Shown here piece after piece: positions 1-6,723 of a DNA stretch of 47,583 nt. Within the stretch, counting starts at the first letter, position 1. Every line of letters begins with the position of its first letter. Source of the DNA: Limiplasma sp964416065 (lineage in GTDB: Bacteria; Bacillota; Clostridia; Christensenellales; Aristaeellaceae); the NCBI GenBank assembly GCA_964416065.1, contig CAYQCL010000016.1, positions 1-47,583 of the forward strand. Reading direction: 5' to 3'. The notes beneath the pieces were generated by a model that had not been told where the DNA came from, ran no database searches, and was given only the letters and a program-made list of their open reading frames with translations. The position numbers and the translations under genes were made by a program.

Positions 1-68
1 GGGTTGGCGGCGTAGCCTACAACACGGGAAATATTGTCTCTGACTGCCCATATTTTTGTGGTTGCGAT
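1..68 (-). CDS. Relaxase (MobA/MobL-like), N-terminal fragment cut by window edge
   Basis: Read on the minus strand from base 68, the frame encodes ATTKIWAVRDNISRVVGYAAN, which I recognise as the usual N-terminus of relaxases of small mobilizable and conjugative elements of gut Firmicutes (normally Met-Ala-Thr-Thr-Lys...). These enzymes nick DNA at oriT and lead the strand into the recipient. It lies 6 bases after the stop of the MobC-like gene, the standard mobC-mobA order. The codon where the initiator ATG is expected reads ATC (bases 68-66), and no in-frame ATG, GTG or TTG lies between it and the mobC stop. The gene may use a rare start, may be inactivated, or the base may be an error. Only about 22 codons are visible. 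Confidence 0.5.
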   Translation of the reverse strand, partial: MATTKIWAVRDNISRVVGYAAN

Positions 69-74
69 AGAGCA

Positions 75-365
75 TCACGCTCCCTTGTCAATACCGCAAT
101 AGAGGTTCAACAGCTTACTCTGAATGTCCTCCAAGACTACGGCAATCATCTCTTTATCCAAGTTTGGAAGTCTCTGCTGAAGGTCATAGACTTCGTGATA
201 AACCGCCTGAAATTCCGCTGTGGGTGGTGCTTGCATCTCCTTTTCCAGCCCTGCTTTCCGGAGGTAAGCCGAGAGGGTCAAGCTCCTTTTTCGGGCATTT
301 GCCTCCAGCTTCCTTTTCTCTGATTGGTTTACCCGTACATTGATGCCGAGTTCTCTTTCTCGCAT
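75..365 (-). CDS. mobC: MobC-like mobilization protein (ribbon-helix-helix relaxosome accessory)
   Basis: A 96-residue protein. The first half (RELGINVRVNQSEKRKLEAN, then a helix with SLTLSAYLRKAGL) has the strand-helix-helix layout of ribbon-helix-helix DNA-binding proteins of the MobC family. The second half is predicted helical. Members of this family bind near oriT and help the relaxase form the relaxosome. A good ribosome binding site (AAAGGAAAGGATG) precedes the ATG at 365. The relaxase frame follows directly downstream. Base composition is lower in GC than the genes from 1.5 kb on, consistent with transfer. Family assignment is firm at the fold level and likely at the functional level because of the relaxase next to it. 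Confidence 0.7.
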   Translation of the reverse strand: MRERELGINVRVNQSEKRKLEANARKRSLTLSAYLRKAGLEKEMQAPPTAEFQAVYHEVYDLQQRLPNLDKEMIAVVLEDIQSKLLNLYCGIDKGA

Positions 366-633
366 AAAATCATCCTTTCCTTTGGGGGGTTACAGGGGCA
401 AAAGCCCCTTTCGTTTTAGCACCGCATTTTGGCTGCCCGCCGTGGCAACACAAATGCTGTGCTCGTTATCCTTACGGATTTTGTAGCCATGTATTGCCGC
501 ATGGATACATGTTCTCTTTTTGCCGGTTTCCCTGAATGTGGTTTTTCTATCCCTGCCCCTCGTCATCGCAAACTTTGTATCGCTCGTTTCCGTGCAAGCA
601 CGAAAAGCTCGCTCACGCCGTTGCTCCTCCTCT

Positions 634-661
634 CCCCGAAAAGTCTGATGACTTTTCGGGG
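634..661. terminator. Perfect 12-bp hairpin (terminator or element structure)
   Basis: CCCCGAAAAGTC at 634-645 pairs with GACTTTTCGGGG at 650-661 across the loop TGAT. No T-run follows on either strand, so it may be an oriT-associated or attenuator structure and not a classical terminator. Confidence 0.45.
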
Positions 662-762
662 GCCCCGCGATCCGCAGCGTCGCCATGCTCCTATCTTCGC
701 GCAGTCATATCTCATCCAGCCGGTCATTTTTCTGTTGAACCAGAAAATTAGAAGCATCGTAA

Positions 763-796
763 AAGCGCGCCCATGCCTGTCGACATGGGCGCGCTT
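763..796 (-). terminator. 13-bp hairpin, probable terminator
   Basis: AAGCGCGCCCATG (763-775) pairs with CATGGGCGCGCTT (784-796) with an 8-base loop. On the minus strand the stem runs into TTTT, as in an intrinsic terminator reading away from the XRE gene. Confidence 0.5.
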
Positions 797-957
797 CGTT
801 ACAATCTATACGCCGTCAATCTGTCCTCGTAAAATTCATGAACTCTTTGACGGATATGGATTTCTCCCGCATCTTCGAAAGTGTTCTTGCCATGATGAAA
901 GCATCCGAAGATTCATTTCCCTGCAAATTTCTATCATTCCGGCTGATTACAAAGCTT

Positions 958-993
958 GAGGGAGAGGCTACTTCCTTATGTAGCCTCTCCCTC
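958..993 (-). terminator. 14-bp perfect hairpin behind the XRE gene
   Basis: GAGGGAGAGGCTAC (958-971) pairs with GTAGCCTCTCCCTC (980-993) around an 8-base loop. It begins 15 bases beyond the stop of the minus-strand XRE gene, the position expected for its terminator. The T-tract is poor. Confidence 0.5.
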
Positions 994-1008
994 GGGCGAC
1001 CCCTTGTT

Positions 1009-1368
1009 TCAGTCCTCTTTATTCTCCGCGTTCTTGTTCCAGGTTTTCAGCAGCAGATTCAGGCAAATCCTTTCTATATTTCCCAGTCTTCGATAATGAG
1101 AGATCAGATTTGCTTCCTCCGGCGAAAATGTTATCGTCGGCTGGTTTTGCGCGGCTTCGTTCCGTCCCCCATAATCGACCAGAAAATCAATCGTTGTGTG
1201 AAAATAATCCGCCATTTTTTTCAGTGTTTCCAAATCCGGCTGCACATCGCGTGTCTCATATTTATTGATTGATTGCTGACTGATCCCTAATACATCCGCC
1301 AGTTGTTGCTGCGAAAGGCCATAGCTGCGGCGAAGGAGTTTTAAATTTTTCAGTATAAATGTTTTCAC
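1009..1368 (-). CDS. XRE-family HTH transcriptional regulator
   Basis: A 119-residue protein with an N-terminal Cro/C1-type helix-turn-helix: LRRSYGLSQQQLADVLGISQ as scaffold and recognition helices, followed by SINKYETRDVQPDLETLKKM and ADYFHTTIDFLVDY. It has the usual form of small regulators of integrative elements. The C-terminal ~45 residues (SPEEANLISHYRRLGNIERI) are a helical tail often seen in phage and ICE repressors. The chosen start is GTG at 1368. An AT-rich stretch upstream contains a plausible sigma-A promoter (ATTCAA at 1399-1404 and ATTTTA at 1377-1382, read on the minus strand) that would give an almost leaderless mRNA. It probably belongs to the mobile element at the left edge. 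Confidence 0.85.
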   Translation of the reverse strand: MKTFILKNLKLLRRSYGLSQQQLADVLGISQQSINKYETRDVQPDLETLKKMADYFHTTIDFLVDYGGRNEAAQNQPTITFSPEEANLISHYRRLGNIERICLNLLLKTWNKNAENKED

Positions 1369-1521
1369 CCATGTCTATTTTACTAACATAGAGTTTCAAT
1401 TCAAAAACTTATTATTAGTATTAACAACTCCTTTTATTAGTTTTATGATGTCGGTAAAACAAAATATGGGTTCTATTTTCACCGAAGAAATCATAGAAAC
1501 GATCGTAAGGAGGAATCGATT

Positions 1522-2232
1522 ATGAAAAGCGCCATGCTCCTTCTGACGGCCGTGCTTGCCGGCCTCATGCTTTTTGCGCCGCGCGCGCTGGCGCTGCGCG
1601 GCTATGACGCGCGGCTTGGATATGAATATGTCGCGCTGGGCAGCTGCCCGCAGGAAAGCGGCGGCGGCGAGGCGCCCATTGTGTGGCGCGTGCTGGCGGC
1701 GACGGAGAACGAGGCGTATCTGTACAGCGAATATGTGCTGTTCAACCATCGTGTCCACGAGGACGATCAGGAATATGTCGCCTTTGGGGGACAGTGGAAC
1801 CAAACGGAGCTTTTTTCGCTGCTGAACGAAGAAAAGCTCAATGAATGGTTCACCGAACAGGAGCGCGCCCTGCTGCTTGAGGATGATGGGCTGGGCACGC
1901 TCTTTCTGGCCTCCGGCGAGGATCTGCACAACCGCGATTACGGCTTCTCCACCGACAGCCAGCGCCAGGGCTACGGCACGCCCTACGCGCTGGAAAACGG
2001 CCTGTTCCGGTATTCCAACGGCTCCTCGCCCTATTGGACGCGCTCGCAGTCCTCGGCCAAGGCCTATGGCACGCGCTGCACCAAGGTGGACGGACGCACG
2101 GGCTACATCCGCTGCGTGGTGATGAACGAGGGTGTGCGGCCCGCGGTTCGCCTGAACCTGACGGGCCTTAGCCCTGTCTGCGGCGACGGGACCCTTGAGG
2201 CGCCATATCAATTTCTGAAAGGAATGGAATGA
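1522..2232 (+). CDS. Secreted DUF6273-domain protein
   Basis: A 236-residue protein with an N-terminal signal peptide (about residues 1-27, hydrophobic core AMLLLTAVLAGLMLFAPRAL). The rest matches the DUF6273 pattern as I know it: a VWRVLAATENEAYLYSEY strand pair early, NQTELFSLLNEEKLNEWFTE in the middle, then YWTRSQSS and a C-terminal VVMNEGVRPAVRLNL. Such domains are common on secreted or wall-exposed proteins of gut Clostridia; their activity is not known to me. The ATG has an AGGAGG ribosome binding site. Its last four bases overlap the start of the next gene (ATGATGA), so the two are translationally coupled and probably act at the same place outside the cell. Confidence 0.75.
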   Translation: MKSAMLLLTAVLAGLMLFAPRALALRGYDARLGYEYVALGSCPQESGGGEAPIVWRVLAATENEAYLYSEYVLFNHRVHEDDQEYVAFGGQWNQTELFSLLNEEKLNEWFTEQERALLLEDDGLGTLFLASGEDLHNRDYGFSTDSQRQGYGTPYALENGLFRYSNGSSPYWTRSQSSAKAYGTRCTKVDGRTGYIRCVVMNEGVRPAVRLNLTGLSPVCGDGTLEAPYQFLKGME

Positions 2233-4379
2233 TGAAACGAGCCTTCCTTTTCCTGATGCTGATTTCGGCGCTGCTGCCCCTGTGCGCGCTGGCCGCGCCG
2301 GACGAGCAGGCCGCCGACCTGACGCCGCTGTGTCGGTTTGCCTCCTCCGGCGGCGGCGCGCTTTCCAGGCTTTGCGACGGCAGCTACACCTCGCGCTGGA
2401 CAAGCAAGGAGCGCGCCGAGCCGTGGCTCGAATGCGCTTTGCCGGAGGGTGAAAGGGCGTATTCGCTCTATGTCTGCTTCGCCGCCATGCCGGAGGAATG
2501 GCATATCGAGATTCAAAGGGACGGAGAATGGCAGACGCTCGTTCAGGGCGGCACGGAGTATATGCACGCGTTCGTCGTGCTGGACGGCGCCGATTCCTTT
2601 CGCCTTTCCGCCGCCTTTTCAAAGAAGGGCGCGCTGTCCATCAACGAGCTGTATGTATTCGGCGAGGGCGCGCCGCCCGACTGGGTGCAGCGCTGGGAGC
2701 CGACGCCCGAAAAGGCCGACCTGCTCGTGCTGGCGGCACACCCCGACGACGAGCTGATCTATTTCGGCGGGCTGCTCCCCACCTATACCGCCGAGCTTGG
2801 AAAAAAGACCGTCGTGGCGTACATGACCGGCTCCAACACCACCCGCGTGAGCGAGCTGCTCAACGGCCTGTGGAGCATGGGCGTGCGCGCCTACCCCGTC
2901 ATCGGGCCGTTCTACGACGGGTATTCCTCAAGCCTTGAGGAGGGCTATCGGAAATGGCCCAGGCAGCAGGCGCGCGCGTTCGTAATGCAGCTCGTCCGTC
3001 GGTATCGTCCCGACGTGATGGTCACGCACGATCCAAACGGCGAATACGGCCACGGCGCGCACCGCGTCTGCGCCGACGTCGCGCTTTACTGCGCTCAGAA
3101 CAGCCTTGACCCCTCCGTCTGTCCCGAATCCGCCGAGGAATATGGTCTATGGGGACTGCAAAAGCTCTATCTGCATCTCTGGGGCGACGATCCGCTCACG
3201 CTGGACTGGAATGTGCCGCTTTCCTCGCTGAACGGCAAAACCGGCCTTGAGGCCGCGCGGGACGCCTACGCCCTGCACGTCACTCAGCAGACAACCCGCT
3301 TTGCCGTCACGGACGACGGCCCGTACAGCTGCGCCCTGTTCGGCCTTGCCTACACCGCCGTCGGCGAGGACGAGGCGCGGGACGATCTGTTCGAGCACAT
3401 CCTCCCCACCGACGACGCGGCGCGGCCCACGCCTACGCCGAAGCCGACGCCCATGCCCGCCCCGACGCCCGCGCCCCTCTGCTTCGCGCGTCCGGCGGTC
3501 ACCTGCGAATGGCCCGTCGTCTGCGAGCGCGACGCGCTGGGCTACCCTCTCGAGGGCGAGTATGTGATCGCGGACGCGGAAAACGGGCTGTGGTTCTACG
3601 CCTCGCCCGCGCTGGTCGTGCGGATCGACCGCTTCGTGGACGAAAGCCGGCCCCTGACCTGGTACGAGGCCGAGATATTTGCCGACACCTCTCAAAACCG
3701 TTTCGCCTCTGTGCTTTATGATCCCGAAAATCCCAAGCATGTGCAGCTGGAAAAAATCGCGACGCAGAATCAGGTCGTTTTTGGCATGAACACGGACTAC
3801 TACACCTATCGCGTCGGACGAAGCCTCACCGTGGGCGTCATCCTTCGGGGCGGACGGCTTCTTTACGACAACGCGCCCAGGACGCTTCGGAGCAAATTCC
3901 CCAACTTGGACACCCTGGCCCTGTTTCCCGACGGCACATGGCTTATGAGCGACTACGACGCATATGGCGGCGAGGATTTTCTGCACATGGGCGCGGAGGA
4001 CGTGTTCGCGTTCGGCCCATGGCTTCTGAAGGACGGCGAGGTCAACGATTACGTCCATTCCAGCGCACGGGGGAAATACGCCGAGCCTCGCTGCGCCGTG
4101 GGCTATTTCGAGAATGGCCATTATTTCGCTTTGATGGCCGAGGGCCGCATGGGCAAGACAAGCGCGGGCGTCACGCTTTCCGATCTGGCAGAGATGATGA
4201 GCGCGGCGGGCTGCCGCTCCGCCTTCAATCTGGACGGCGGACAGACCGCTGCGTTCACCTTCATGGGACGGCGCGTCACCCGCGTGGGGACGTACAGCGG
4301 AGGGCGCACCTATCCCCGCACCACGACCGAGCTTCTGGGAATCGGCTTTTCCGCCCTGATCGACCCCAACGCAGAATAG
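2229..4379 (+). CDS. Secreted PIG-L family deacetylase fused to a phosphodiester glycosidase (NAGPA) domain
   Basis: About 716 residues; the first ATG overlaps the previous stop, with a second ATG one codon later. After a signal peptide (residues 1-22) comes a beta-rich region resembling a discoidin/F5-8C module (25-150). A PIG-L/LmbE N-acetylglucosamine deacetylase domain follows, with the zinc motif HPDDE at 171-175 and HDPNGEYGHGAHR at 267-279. A proline-threonine linker (TPTPKPTPMPAPTPAP, near 400-416) separates it from a second half. The end of that half matches the phosphodiester glycosidase/NAGPA family (FPDGTWLMSD, FNLDGGQTAAF near 666, GTYSGGRTYPRTTTELLGIG). Family knowledge: PIG-L enzymes remove acetyl groups from GlcNAc-type sugars, and NAGPA domains cleave GlcNAc phosphodiesters. 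A role on teichoic acids or host glycans is inference. Confidence 0.8.
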   Translation: MMKRAFLFLMLISALLPLCALAAPDEQAADLTPLCRFASSGGGALSRLCDGSYTSRWTSKERAEPWLECALPEGERAYSLYVCFAAMPEEWHIEIQRDGEWQTLVQGGTEYMHAFVVLDGADSFRLSAAFSKKGALSINELYVFGEGAPPDWVQRWEPTPEKADLLVLAAHPDDELIYFGGLLPTYTAELGKKTVVAYMTGSNTTRVSELLNGLWSMGVRAYPVIGPFYDGYSSSLEEGYRKWPRQQARAFVMQLVRRYRPDVMVTHDPNGEYGHGAHRVCADVALYCAQNSLDPSVCPESAEEYGLWGLQKLYLHLWGDDPLTLDWNVPLSSLNGKTGLEAARDAYALHVTQQTTRFAVTDDGPYSCALFGLAYTAVGEDEARDDLFEHILPTDDAARPTPTPKPTPMPAPTPAPLCFARPAVTCEWPVVCERDALGYPLEGEYVIADAENGLWFYASPALVVRIDRFVDESRPLTWYEAEIFADTSQNRFASVLYDPENPKHVQLEKIATQNQVVFGMNTDYYTYRVGRSLTVGVILRGGRLLYDNAPRTLRSKFPNLDTLALFPDGTWLMSDYDAYGGEDFLHMGAEDVFAFGPWLLKDGEVNDYVHSSARGKYAEPRCAVGYFENGHYFALMAEGRMGKTSAGVTLSDLAEMMSAAGCRSAFNLDGGQTAAFTFMGRRVTRVGTYSGGRTYPRTTTELLGIGFSALIDPNAE

Positions 4380-4386
4380 GGCCGCG

Positions 4387-5205
4387 TCAGAGCGAAAGCG
4401 TCGTTTCATTCGTTCCGATTCTTGAGAAAAACAGATACTGCTGGAACACGCCCGCGTATTCCCCGTAGGCGGCAAAGGGCGACACGCCGCCGTATTCCTC
4501 GTCGATCACCCGCTGGATCCACACATCCACCGGCGCGACGGACAGGCGGTGATAGCCAAAGAGCATCACGCAGCTGGCCACCTTTACGCCCACGCCGTGG
4601 ATTTGAAGAAGGCGCTCCATCAGCTCCCCGTCCGAAAGCGCGGCCATGGCGGTTAAATCGCACTCGCCGGTCTGTACGCGGCGCGCCGCGTCGATGAGAT
4701 AGGGCGCGCGATAGCCCACGCCGCAGGCGCGCAGGCCCTTCTCGCCCGCCTTTAGCAGCTCCTCCGGCGTCGGGAAGGCGAAATAGCGGCCCTGTCCCAC
4801 GCGCGTCCCACAGCGCGAGCAAAGCGCCTCCACACAGGCACGGATAGCGGGGATTCTCTTGCGCTGGGAAATCAGGAAGCAGATCAGCGTCTCCCAAGGG
4901 TCCTGGCGCAGGATGCGCAGGCCGTCCGACGCGCACACCGCGCGCCGAAGCGGCGCGTCGCTTTCCGCCGCCCGCTCCTGGATCGCGGCATAATCTGTGT
5001 CCAGATCGAAATAGGCGCGCCAGCGGCCCTGGAACGTCTCCGGCGTGCAGTCCATTTGAAAGCGGCCCTCTCCCAGCGGCCTGATCCGCACGCGATCCGC
5101 TCCGGCCAGCGCCGTCACCGTCCCGTCCGCACCAAGGGACATGCGGAAGCATTGCCCGCTGCGCGCGATGCGCTCGGGTGAAAAGCAGGAGATTTCCACA
5201 ATCAT
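4387..5205 (-). CDS. ogg: 8-oxoguanine DNA glycosylase / AP lyase (OGG1 type)
   Basis: A 272-residue base-excision repair enzyme. An N-terminal beta domain (ISCFSPERIARSGQCFRM) precedes the helical HhH-GPD domain. WETLICFLISQRKRIPAIR matches the OGG1 helix region. The helix-hairpin-helix LLQIHGVGVKVASCVMLFG carries the expected catalytic lysine (K208), and APVDVW the general-base aspartate (D227). The ATG at 5205 follows AAAGGAAGG and is preferred over a longer frame starting near 5310, which would run through the promoter and into the divergent gene. A sigma-A promoter lies at 5239-5267. It is convergent with the secreted fusion gene, with only a few bases between them. Confidence 0.88.
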   Translation of the reverse strand: MIVEISCFSPERIARSGQCFRMSLGADGTVTALAGADRVRIRPLGEGRFQMDCTPETFQGRWRAYFDLDTDYAAIQERAAESDAPLRRAVCASDGLRILRQDPWETLICFLISQRKRIPAIRACVEALCSRCGTRVGQGRYFAFPTPEELLKAGEKGLRACGVGYRAPYLIDAARRVQTGECDLTAMAALSDGELMERLLQIHGVGVKVASCVMLFGYHRLSVAPVDVWIQRVIDEEYGGVSPFAAYGEYAGVFQQYLFFSRIGTNETTLSL

Positions 5206-5238
5206 GGCGGTCTTCTTCCTTCCTTTGTGATATCCTAT

Positions 5239-5267
5239 ATTGTATGGGGCGCGGAGCCAAAAGGCAA
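5239..5267 (-). promoter_or_regulatory. Sigma-A promoter of the glycosylase gene
   Basis: On the minus strand TTGCCT (5267-5262), a 17-base spacer and TACAAT (5244-5239) precede the gene by about 34 bases. Confidence 0.6.
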
Positions 5268-5300
5268 GGCACACTTTTTCCCACATCAGGAGGTCTTTTG

Positions 5301-5895
5301 ATGAGTTCATCCCGCAAACGGCTTCTCGTCACCGGCTTTGAGCCCTTCGGCGGGCAGACGGTCAATCCGGCCTGGGAGGCGGTTTCACGCCTTCCCGAGG
5401 TTCTCGGGAACTGGCAGCTTTTCAGGCGGCAAATTCCCACGGTATTCGGCGAGGCCGACGAGTCGTCCTTGAGGCGGCGGGCCTTCTCCAACCCGACGCC
5501 ATCCTCTGCGTGGGGCAGGCGGGCGCGACGCGGTCACGCCGGAGATGGCGGCGCTTAATCTGCGCCACGCCTCCATCGCGGACAACACGGGCGCCATGCC
5601 ACGGGACGAGCCGATCTGTCTGGGCGGCCCAGCGGCCTATTTCAGCACCCTTCCCGCGCGCGCCATGGCGGATGCCGTCTCCGCTCGGGGGATCAAGGTG
5701 CGCGTCTCGTATTCGGCGGACGTCTTTGTGTGCAACGACCTGCTTTACACGCTCCTGCACCGCACGGCGGGGACGCCCATCCGGGTCGGATTCATCCATG
5801 TGCCCTACCTGCCTGAGCAGGCGCGCCCCGGCGAGCCGTCCCTGTCCCTGGAGGCAACGGCGCGGGCGTTGGAAGCGGCCGTCACGGCGATCTGA
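5301..5895 (+). pseudogene. pcp: Pyrrolidone-carboxylate (pyroglutamyl) peptidase, interrupted by two frameshifts
   Basis: Three frames together give a nearly full-length Pcp (about 198 residues). The first frame starts MSSSRKRLLVTGFEPFGG, after an AGGAGG site, and ends in QIPTVFGEADES. The second gives VLEAAGLLQPDAILCVGQAG. The third gives DAVTPEMAALNLRHASIADN onward to VTAI. Single-base losses near 5463-5466 and 5521-5524 explain both shifts. All three catalytic residues remain: Glu in TPEMAALN, Cys in FVCNDLLY and His in VGFIHVPYLPEQ. The enzyme removes N-terminal pyroglutamate in the cytosol. Intact residues with two clean one-base deletions fit either recent decay or errors in the assembled sequence. 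Confidence 0.85.
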
Positions 5896-5938
5896 ACGGG
5901 CGGGAAGGAAAGCGTCCTTGAAAGGTCGAACTTCTTCA

Positions 5939-6155
5939 GAGTATCGACAAAGTACGGGGCGCTGGGGACTTAGACCCCTCAGGGTATCGACAAAGGATGG
6001 GGTGCAGGGGACTAAGTCCCCTGCCAGGGTCTGGGACAGCGTCCCAGAAGCCTTACGCCGCAGCGTTTTCCAAGTGAGAGACGCGACGGCCCAGATGGGC
6101 CGACGCTGCGGCTCCCTGCGAAAATAGGGGGTTTATCAGCGGTCTGTTCTTACTT
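5939..6155. repeat. Structured intergenic repeat, copy A
   Basis: This copy begins with a duplicated left half (ATCGACAAAG... at 5943 and again at 5986) followed by the full unit. Within it, GCAGGGGACT and AGTCCCCTGC (about 6004-6024) form a 10-bp hairpin with one base between the arms. Then comes AAGCCTTACGCCGCAGCG, a second stem-loop built on CGGCCC-AGAT-GGGCCG, the closing arm CGCTGCGG, and the end AAAATAGGGGGTTT. The outer arms CCGCAGCG and CGCTGCGG are perfectly complementary. It sits between the pcp pseudogene and the next plus-strand gene. Related copies lie near 17.6, 27.15 and 37.7 kb. Confidence 0.8.
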
Positions 6156-6177
6156 GCTTTTGAAATAGGAGGTTTCC

Positions 6178-6723
6178 ATGGCTGTTGTAATGAATCTGAT
6201 TGGCCGCCGCGGCGCGGTAAAGGCGCTGAGGGAGGCGCGCGCGCTGCTTGAAAACGTGACCCCGCTGAAGAGCAATTGCGGAAGGCTGTGCGGCGGCGCG
6301 TGCTGCGAGGCGGACGAGAGCGGCGAAAACGGCATGCTGCTCTTTCCCTTTGAGGATACGTTCTATAACGCGCCCATCGAGGGCTTTCCCTTCCATCTTG
6401 TGCCGGATGACACCCTCTTTGAGGGCGGGAAGCGGCTGGTGTGCGAGGGCCTATGCCCGCGCGGGCACCGGCCCCTGGCGTGCCGCCTTTTCCCGCTGCG
6501 CCTGCGCCTTGAGACGGACGATGAGCAAACCCACGCCGTGCCGGAGCTTGACCCGCGCGCGTGGTGCGTCTGCCCGCTTTTGGAACAGGGTGGCCTGCGG
6601 GCGATGAGCGGCGCGTTCATCGAGGCGGTCGGGCAGGCGGGCGAGATACTCGTTCAAAACGTATACATGCTCGAGGCGCTGAGCAATGAGCAGCGCCTGA
6701 TCGACGAAATGAGGCGTCTATGA
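6178..6723 (+). CDS. Cysteine-rich protein, possible YkgJ-like metal/Fe-S binding protein
   Basis: A 181-residue protein with clustered cysteines: NCGRLCGGACCEAD near residue 34, EGLCPRGHRPLACRLFPLRL near 95-115, and WCVCPLL near 133. The arrangement CxxxC..CC...C...RPxxCRxFPL resembles the YkgJ family of zinc- or iron-chelating cluster proteins, but the match is by pattern only. The remainder is helical. The ATG is preceded by AGGAGG. The stop overlaps the next ATG (ATGA), so it is translationally coupled to a flavoprotein and may work with it in a redox process. I cannot name the substrate. Confidence 0.6.
   Translation: MAVVMNLIGRRGAVKALREARALLENVTPLKSNCGRLCGGACCEADESGENGMLLFPFEDTFYNAPIEGFPFHLVPDDTLFEGGKRLVCEGLCPRGHRPLACRLFPLRLRLETDDEQTHAVPELDPRAWCVCPLLEQGGLRAMSGAFIEAVGQAGEILVQNVYMLEALSNEQRLIDEMRRL

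Larger units (their letters stand above)
366..957. other. Non-coding leader of the mobile element; candidate oriT region with hairpins
   Basis: I find no convincing gene here. Bases 394-409 form a hairpin (AGGGGC, loop AAAA, GCCCCT), and 468-479 form ATCC-TTAC-GGAT. Both lie just upstream of mobC, where the oriT of such elements normally sits, so 394-520 is a reasonable oriT candidate. A small minus-strand frame (390-686) overlaps it; its conserved look probably reflects conserved DNA. Two stronger hairpins follow at 634-661 and 763-796. The nic site cannot be identified from the sequence alone. Confidence 0.35.

Noticed and set aside
390..686. Minus-strand 98-codon frame before mobC
   Set aside because: Its C-terminal part looks familiar, but it covers the oriT-like hairpins, has no ribosome binding site and an Arg-rich composition. 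Conserved DNA is the simpler explanation.
1396..2622. Minus-strand 408-codon frame
   Set aside because: It is antisense to the DUF6273 gene and enters the next gene; Arg/Ala-rich and without a ribosome binding site.
5455..5530. Programmed frameshifting in pcp
   Set aside because: Two shifts in the same direction without slippery heptamers or a downstream structure in the expected place; single-base deletions are simpler.
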